A DNA stretch of 10,546 nucleotides from JAZKIX01 sp040384645. Its GTDB lineage: Bacteria > Pseudomonadota > Gammaproteobacteria > Burkholderiales > Burkholderiaceae_D. Positions 6,525 to 10,546 of this stretch are shown one piece after another. Where the stretch lies: the NCBI GenBank assembly GCA_040384645.1, contig JAZKIX010000136.1:1-10546 (forward strand), read 5' to 3'. Position 1 is the first letter of the stretch; every line of letters begins with the position of its first letter. Both the position numbers and the translations under genes were made by a program. The notes under the pieces were generated by a model. The model made no database searches. It saw only the letters and a list, made by a program, of their open reading frames with translations, and had not been told where the DNA came from.

Positions 6525-6530
6525 TATAAT
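6525..6530 (+). promoter_or_regulatory. Consensus -10 box (TATAAT) of the AraC regulator gene
   Basis: An exact TATAAT 25 bp before the ATG at 6556. The matching -35 position (6502-6507, CAGTTC) is poor, as expected for an activator-dependent or regulated promoter. It lies immediately beside the inverted repeat at 6508-6523. Confidence 0.45.
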
Positions 6531-6555
6531 TCATGTTTGAGTCACCATAACAGCC

Positions 6556-7527
6556 ATGTCTAATGCCATTCCACCCCTTCCCGTTGCCCGCGATCCGCTT
6601 GGTGAGGCGCTGCATCTGCTGCGGCTTACCGGCACGCTCTACTGCCGCGCAGAACTGACCGCCCCCTGGGGCATCGAGATGCCGCCACTGGCAGGATTGA
6701 TGACCTTTCACGTCGTCACCGCCGGTCGCGCCTGGCTTGAAGTCGAGGGCGCCGAGCCGCGCTTGCTAGAACCAGGCCGTCTCACGCTGATTCCTCACGG
6801 CACGCCACATTGCTTCCGTAGCGATTCGCTGGCAGAGTCCAAGCCGCTGTTTGAGATACCGGTTGAGAAAGTCAGCGACCGGTACGAAATCATGCGTTAT
6901 GGCGGCGGCGGCGATATAACGCATGTGATATGTGGCGTAGTACGTTTTGATCATGTGGCAGCAAAACGCCTGATTGATCTGCTACCCCAAGTGCTGCAGA
7001 TCGATACCTGGGACGATGATGACGCCAGTTGGTTGCAAAGCACACTGCGCTTCATCATGCGTGAAGCGCGCGAGTTACGGCCCGGCGGCGAAACCGTCAT
7101 CACGCGCCTGGCAGACATCCTCGTAATTCAGGCAATCCGCTCTTGGCTAGAGTCTGCGCCCGAGGCAAACCGGGGTTGGCTAGGCGCACTTCGCGATAAA
7201 CAAATAGGCAGGGCGCTAGCCTCGATCCACAAAGCGCCCGAAATTGAGTGGAACGTGGCCTCACTGGCCAAAGAGATCGGGATGTCGCGTTCAGCCTTCT
7301 CTGCACGATTCACCGACCAAGTCGGCGAATCGGCCATGCAGTACGTGACCCAGTGGCGTATGCAGCTGGCCCACACCCATTTGCAAGACACCTGCGAACC
7401 ACTCTCAGCGGTCGCCGGCCGCTTTGGCTACCAATCCGAGGCTGCCTTTTGCAGGGCCTTCAAGCGGATGTTCGGCGTTGCGCCTGGCAGCTTGCGCAAC
7501 TCGGTGCAGATCAGGGAAGCACGATAA
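6556..7527 (+). CDS. AraC-family transcriptional regulator with N-terminal cupin domain
   Basis: A 323-residue DNA-binding protein. Residues about 12-120 resemble the AraC-associated cupin (Cupin_6 type): DPLGEALHLLRLTGTLYCRA, then FHVVTAGRAWLEVEG and LEPGRLTLIPHGTPH. The C-terminal AraC domain has two helix-turn-helix units, near 234-257 (VASLAKEIGMSRSAFSARF) and 283-305 (LSAVAGRFGYQSEAAFCRAF), followed by the family signature FKRMFGVAPG. The ATG at 6556 has no strong Shine-Dalgarno but fits the cupin start and the promoter at 6525. It is divergent from the NmrA-like/DUF1772 pair, the usual arrangement for a cupin-AraC regulator controlling an adjacent oxidoreductase. Its ligand is unknown. 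Confidence 0.92.
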   Translation: MSNAIPPLPVARDPLGEALHLLRLTGTLYCRAELTAPWGIEMPPLAGLMTFHVVTAGRAWLEVEGAEPRLLEPGRLTLIPHGTPHCFRSDSLAESKPLFEIPVEKVSDRYEIMRYGGGGDITHVICGVVRFDHVAAKRLIDLLPQVLQIDTWDDDDASWLQSTLRFIMREARELRPGGETVITRLADILVIQAIRSWLESAPEANRGWLGALRDKQIGRALASIHKAPEIEWNVASLAKEIGMSRSAFSARFTDQVGESAMQYVTQWRMQLAHTHLQDTCEPLSAVAGRFGYQSEAAFCRAFKRMFGVAPGSLRNSVQIREAR

Positions 7528-7834
7528 CTGTAGATTCGTGCCGCTTCGCTTATGTGGCGCCTTATCGTATCCACGATGAAGGCAAGCCCGACAGGAATAC
7601 AGTACACAACACCATCCACTTTTATTGCAGCGCCTCAGGCACCAACCTCAGCAAAGAAATCAATATAGCGATCACGATTGCTTATCACAGCATGAGAAAA
7701 AGCATGGGCGCATTGCCCCAAGCGTCCGATCGGATGGAATAGAATTTAGCGGATACCAAATAGACCATAACATCTTATAATATTACTTTTAATTTTCAGC
7801 TAGTTCCCTCACTCGCTCACGGCAATCTCATCTT
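7528..7834. promoter_or_regulatory. 307-bp intergenic region upstream of dgoK
   Basis: I see no convincing gene. Its right part is AT-rich and carries the likely dgoKA promoter, with an exact TATAAT at 7776-7781 and ATACCA at the -35 position (7753-7758). A 10-bp palindrome TCCGATCGGA lies at 7725-7734 and a second CGGAT at 7750-7754, about two helical turns from the first (7731-7735); these are possible operator sequences. No intrinsic terminator with a T-run follows the AraC gene. Confidence 0.45.
7776..7781 (+). promoter_or_regulatory. -10 box (TATAAT) of the dgoKA unit
   Basis: Exact consensus hexamer 53 bp before the dgoK start, in an AT-rich tract. The -35 position is non-consensus (ATACCA), so activity may depend on regulation. 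Assignment is by sequence match only. Confidence 0.4.
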
Positions 7835-8743
7835 ATGACTCACTCTCACGCACCGCTGATCGGCATCGATTGGGGCACCAGCAACCGCCGCGCATATTTG
7901 CTGGATCAAGACGGCAAGCTGATCAAGCAGCATATCGACGACAAGGGAATTTTGAAAGTGGCGGGCGATTTCAAATCGGCGGTGGCAGAGTTGCTGCAGA
8001 TGTGGTCGCTCGATACGGCCAATGTGATCATGGCTGGCATGGTCGGCAGTCGTAACGGTTGGTGCGAAGTGCCGTATCTCGACTCAACTTATCCGCTGCG
8101 CCAATTGCCGCAGGCAATGCTGGAATTGGATAACGCCTTGACCGGTCTGCCGGGCGTGCGCTGCCGCATCGTGCCGGGTTATCGGCATGACGATCCCGAT
8201 GGCCAGCCAGACGTGATGCGCGGTGAAGAGACGCAAGCTTTCGGCGTACTGATGCTGGGTGCGCCGGATGGCTGGATGGTGTTGCCGGGCACGCATAGCA
8301 AATGGTTGCGGGTGGCAGAGGGCAAAGTGGTCGAGCTGATGACGTTCATGACGGGCGAACTGTACGCCTTGCTGTCACAACATGGCACGCTGGCCAGCCT
8401 GATGGGTGCGCGAGTGGAAGACGACGCCGCTTTTCAGCGTGGCATGCGTGCGGCACAAAGCGGCACCCTGACTCATACGCTATTTACCTGCCGGGCGCTG
8501 GTGGTGACCAATACCATGCCGGCGTCGGAAGCGGCATCGTATTTATCGGGCCTGTTGATAGGCTCGGAGCTGCACGATATCCGCCGCAGGACAAGTCAAT
8601 TATCAACGCAGCAAGTGCACATTATCGGTGCCAGCCATCTGGCCGGACGTTATGCGGAAGCGCTGGGATTCTTTGATATCAGCTCGCGTGCGTGGCAGCC
8701 GGACGAGGTATTTTTGGCGGCTTTGCGCGCATTGGCAGCTTGA
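7835..8743 (+). CDS. dgoK: 2-dehydro-3-deoxygalactonokinase
   Basis: A 302-residue cytoplasmic kinase that phosphorylates 2-keto-3-deoxy-D-galactonate to the 6-phosphate with ATP, the second step of D-galactonate catabolism. The N-terminal GIDWGTSNRRAYLLD (10-24) is the phosphate-binding DWGT motif of the DgoK family. Further hallmarks are DDKGIL (35-40), MAGMVGSRNGWCEVPY (67-81), DVMRGEETQAFG (126-137), LPGTHSKWLRV (150-160) and FMTGELYALL (171-180). The length is typical. The ATG at 7835 has a poor ribosome-binding site, but the conserved motif begins at residue 10, which supports it. dgoA follows after an 87-bp gap. The galactonate dehydratase and transporter that normally accompany it are not in the window. 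Confidence 0.95.
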   Translation: MTHSHAPLIGIDWGTSNRRAYLLDQDGKLIKQHIDDKGILKVAGDFKSAVAELLQMWSLDTANVIMAGMVGSRNGWCEVPYLDSTYPLRQLPQAMLELDNALTGLPGVRCRIVPGYRHDDPDGQPDVMRGEETQAFGVLMLGAPDGWMVLPGTHSKWLRVAEGKVVELMTFMTGELYALLSQHGTLASLMGARVEDDAAFQRGMRAAQSGTLTHTLFTCRALVVTNTMPASEAASYLSGLLIGSELHDIRRRTSQLSTQQVHIIGASHLAGRYAEALGFFDISSRAWQPDEVFLAALRALAA

Positions 8744-8830
8744 ACCTTGCTTGCTTGCGTCTTGACTGCTTAATAAAACGGTCAAAATTAAGCGTTCAAC
8801 ACCAAAATTTTCACCTTCTTAGGATTTTTC

Positions 8831-9460
8831 ATGAGTACACCATTTTCATCAATCAAAGTTCCGCTGGTGGCGATCTTGCGCGGCTTGACCTCCAGCGATG
8901 CTGCGCACGTCGGCAAGGTCTTGTTCGAGGCCGGATTCCGGCTGCTGGAAGTACCGTTGAATCGCCCCGGCGCAATCGATGCGATCCGGATTTTGCACGA
9001 CATGATGCCGCCGGACGCGATGGTGGGCGGCGGCACCGTGATGACGCTGCAAGACGTGGATGCCATTGAAGACGCGAAGGGGCGCTTGATTATTTCGCCG
9101 CATTGCGACCCTGAGGTGATTGCCTATTCCGTCAAGCGTGGACTGGTGTCGATGCCGGGTGTGGCGACGGCGACTGAAGCGTTTCGCGCACTGGCGGCGG
9201 GTGCGCATGGTTTGAAACTATTCCCGGCCGATATGGTGACGCCGGCAGCGGTGAAGTCACTACGTTCGGTCATTCCGGCCGGGGTGCCGCTGTTTCCAGT
9301 GGGCGGGATTCATGCCGGCAATATGGCGCCATATTATGCCGCTGGCGCCAGCGGTTTTGGGATTGGCAGTCAGCTGTATCAACCGGGCGTCGATTTACAA
9401 GCCTTGCGTACGACTGCGGACGAATTTATGGCGGTGCGGCAAAAGCTGTTGGCACAATAA
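8831..9460 (+). CDS. dgoA: 2-dehydro-3-deoxy-6-phosphogalactonate aldolase
   Basis: A 209-residue class I aldolase that cleaves KDPGal to pyruvate and D-glyceraldehyde-3-phosphate, completing the DeLey-Doudoroff pathway started by DgoK. The TIM-barrel markers are VAILRG (13-18), EVPLNRPG (40-47) with the catalytic Glu 40, GGGT (67-69 plus following Thr), the Schiff-base Lys 129 in LKLFPAD, and the phosphate-binding GGI (158-160) and GIGSQLY (177-183). EVPLN rather than the EVTLRT of KDPG aldolases favours the galacto-specific family. ATG at 8831 follows AGGA with 6-nt spacing. The gene ends at a strong terminator hairpin whose first base directly follows the stop codon. The N-terminal half of larger E. 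coli annotations (DgoD) is absent; this is the stand-alone aldolase. Confidence 0.94.
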   Translation: MSTPFSSIKVPLVAILRGLTSSDAAHVGKVLFEAGFRLLEVPLNRPGAIDAIRILHDMMPPDAMVGGGTVMTLQDVDAIEDAKGRLIISPHCDPEVIAYSVKRGLVSMPGVATATEAFRALAAGAHGLKLFPADMVTPAAVKSLRSVIPAGVPLFPVGGIHAGNMAPYYAAGASGFGIGSQLYQPGVDLQALRTTADEFMAVRQKLLAQ

Positions 9461-9491
9461 AAAAATCGGGTTCTAATCGAACCCGATTTTT
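9461..9491. terminator. Bidirectional intrinsic terminator between dgoA and the GntR gene
   Basis: A perfect 13-bp stem, AAAAATCGGGTTC paired with GAACCCGATTTTT around TAATC. Its A-run on one side and T-run on the other make it a canonical rho-independent terminator for both strands. It starts immediately after the dgoA stop and lies 23 bp from the GntR stop codon. Confidence 0.93.
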
Positions 9492-9514
9492 AATTTCCAA
9501 CCCATGCAGCAGGT

Positions 9515-10243
9515 TTAACCAGCTTGCTTTTGTGCAATGGTCAAGGCCGAACCGTCGAGTATGGCTTGCATCGCCGATTGCGCCGCAAGCGGGTCGCGTG
9601 CCTTGATGGCATCGAGTACTGCCTTGTGCAATGGCAGGGAATAAAAGGGGTTTTTAGTGCTCTCAGCAGATACGCCAAACATGATGCGCAAACCTTCGCG
9701 GATCATATTGCCCAACGGGATCAGCAATTCATTCCCCGTCGCGGCCAGAATCGCTTCATGGAATGACAGGTCAGAGGTGATCCAGTCTTCCAGATTGCGG
9801 GCGCGCGCCATCGCTTCGTAGCATGATTCCAGATGCTCTATCTGTGCTTGCGTATGTTGAGTTGCCGCGATGCCAGCCGCAAACGGTTCGACCATGCAAC
9901 GCATCTGGATCAGCTTGGGCGCAATGTCGGCAAAACCGCCGCATTCGCAATACCAGCCCAGCACGTCCGGATCGAGCAAGTTCCAGTCTCTGGCCTGCCG
10001 CACCCGCAAGCCGACACGGGGGCGTGATTCAAGCAAGCCTTTGGCGGTCAGGATTTTGATGGCTTCGCGCATGGCGGTGCGCGAGACGCCGTTTTCTTTC
10101 AACAGCTCGGCCTCGACCGGCATCATGGCGCCGGCAGGATAGACTCCGCTGACGATGCTCACGCCCAGTTTGCGGACCAGGAAGCCGTGAATGGTGCGGG
10201 CAGAATAAGAAGTTTTAGGTTGCCAGTTGGTGACGATATCCAC
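9515..10243 (-). CDS. GntR-family (FadR/FCD) regulator, probable regulator of the galactonate genes
   Basis: A 242-residue repressor-type protein. The N-terminal winged helix-turn-helix (about 18-82) shows IVSGVYPAGAMMPVEAELL, then GVSRTAMREAIKILTAKGLL and SRPRVGLRV. The C-terminal FCD ligand domain (about 107-235) contains RCMVEPFAAGIAA, SDLSFHEAILAATGN (Asp 158 and His 162 are probable metal ligands) and LHKAVLDAI (His 206). FadR-type regulators of this kind next to dgo genes (DgoR) respond to galactonate, so regulation of dgoKA is inferred from position and family. The only reasonable start is GTG at 10243-10241; no in-frame ATG exists upstream before a stop, and the next Met is inside the helix-turn-helix. 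The ribosome-binding site is weak. Convergent with dgoA across a shared terminator. Confidence 0.88.
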   Translation of the reverse strand: MDIVTNWQPKTSYSARTIHGFLVRKLGVSIVSGVYPAGAMMPVEAELLKENGVSRTAMREAIKILTAKGLLESRPRVGLRVRQARDWNLLDPDVLGWYCECGGFADIAPKLIQMRCMVEPFAAGIAATQHTQAQIEHLESCYEAMARARNLEDWITSDLSFHEAILAATGNELLIPLGNMIREGLRIMFGVSAESTKNPFYSLPLHKAVLDAIKARDPLAAQSAMQAILDGSALTIAQKQAG

Positions 10244-10424
10244 AGGATGAGATGTCCGAAATACGTTAGCTAATTAAAACGATGGCTCGTGCATTCTTAA
10301 AAAACCCTAATAAAATGGGGGAGTATTGGCACAAACCATGCCTTCTCCGCACGATTTATAAGGCGCATTAAAAATACACCAGGCTGTATATAAATCGACT
10401 AAACAGTGAAAATAATGGAATTCA
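10244..10424. promoter_or_regulatory. Intergenic region between the GntR gene and rnpB
   Basis: 181 AT-rich bp, with no gene visible. It should hold the GntR promoter and the rnpB 3' end/terminator, both reading leftwards. Visible elements are GCTAATTAA at 10269-10277, a plus-strand sigma54-like TTGGCAC-6-TGC at 10326-10341, and a 9-bp inverted repeat CGATTTATA/TATAAATCG (10352-10360, 10389-10397) that encloses a short ATACA/TGTAT hairpin followed on the minus strand by T5. The last could terminate rnpB. Confidence 0.4.
10352..10397 (-). terminator. Possible rnpB terminator or 3' processing structure
   Basis: Outer arms CGATTTATA and TATAAATCG form a perfect 9-bp inverted repeat with 28 bp between. 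Inside, on the minus strand, ATACA-GCCTGG-TGTAT makes a 5-bp hairpin followed by TTTTT. It lies 27 bp beyond the rnpB 3' end in the direction of rnpB transcription. The inner stem is weak, so this is tentative. Confidence 0.3.
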
Positions 10425-10546
10425 AGTGAAGCAAGCCGATAGGCCGGATTTTGTTACGGTACGCCGTCTTGCAACTTTGTACTATGACAGTCATTCCTCT
10501 AGGCGCCGGATTACTCCGGCGCTCAAGCTTTCTACCCGCACGCTCC
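10425..10546 (-). ncRNA. rnpB: RNase P RNA, 3' part (class A; 5' part beyond the window)
   Basis: Read on the minus strand, the last 122 bases match the 3' end of bacterial class A RNase P RNA, the catalytic RNA that trims tRNA 5' leaders. Landmarks in order: GGGTAGAAAGCTTGAG, the P18 hairpin GCGCCGG-AGTAAT-CCGGCGC, the universally conserved AGAGGAATGACTG (3' strand of P4), then AAAATCCGGCCTATCGG and a terminal CTTCAC (E. coli has CCCGGCTTATCGG and TTTCACC). Between the P4 strand and the 3' helices are about 26 nt more than in E. coli, including a small ACGG-CGTA-CCGT hairpin (10456-10467) that fits a P19-like helix. The 3' end is estimated to within a few bases. Confidence 0.92.

Noticed and set aside
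7248..7742. Plus-strand frame overlapping the AraC C-terminus and running into the intergenic region
   Set aside because: Most of it is an alternative frame of the AraC helix-turn-helix domain; the tail has no ribosome-binding site or recognisable motif.
8762..8785. TTGAC...GTCAA inverted arms between dgoK and dgoA as an internal promoter or operator
   Set aside because: Arms are only 5 bp and 14 bp apart; no good -10 box follows TTGACT at proper spacing.

Overview
The window reads as a betaproteobacterial chromosome segment. Gene content, codon use and the class A RNase P RNA fit Burkholderiales, and Oxalobacteraceae-like is my best guess; this placement is inferred from family resemblance, not from a search. 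It looks like a draft or metagenome assembly, because a run of 10 N (396-405) falls inside a gene. Most of it is ordinary carbon metabolism. I found no defence system, CRISPR array, transposase, prophage or tRNA.

Layout. (a) 1-78 is the 3' end of an unidentified plus-strand gene. (b) 83-3305, minus strand, is a glycerol operon: glpK (glycerol kinase) followed by glpD (FAD glycerol-3-phosphate dehydrogenase), with a 4-base GTGA stop/start overlap. glpD is broken only by the scaffold gap and about 110 bp of foreign-looking contig end. Excising 134 bp between two 13-bp copies restores a continuous 513-residue GlpD. (c) 3306-3742 is a 437-bp divergent intergenic region with two related AATTAGCCC palindromes and a GC-rich, possibly structured leader. 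(d) 3743-5011, plus strand, encodes a secreted right-handed beta-helix protein whose start region is a 12-bp tandem repeat. (e) 5058-6404, minus strand, is a two-gene unit: a NmrA-like NAD(P)-binding protein followed by a DUF1772 membrane protein. (f) 6556-7527, plus strand, is a divergent AraC-family regulator that probably controls (e). (g) 7835-9460, plus strand, holds dgoK and dgoA, the last two steps of the DeLey-Doudoroff D-galactonate route (KDGal to KDPGal to pyruvate plus glyceraldehyde-3-phosphate). They end at a strong bidirectional hairpin terminator. (h) 9515-10243, minus strand, is a convergent FadR/FCD-type GntR regulator, probably the galactonate-pathway regulator. (i) About 10425-10546, minus strand, is the 3' part of rnpB (RNase P RNA), cut by the window edge.

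The two sugar modules meet central metabolism at triose phosphate: GlpK/GlpD yield dihydroxyacetone phosphate and DgoK/DgoA yield glyceraldehyde-3-phosphate and pyruvate. The glycerol facilitator, the galactonate dehydratase and transporters for either substrate are not in the window. The points most worth a second look are the chimeric gap junction in glpD, the leader and repeat architecture of the beta-helix gene, and the paired palindromes between glpK and that gene.
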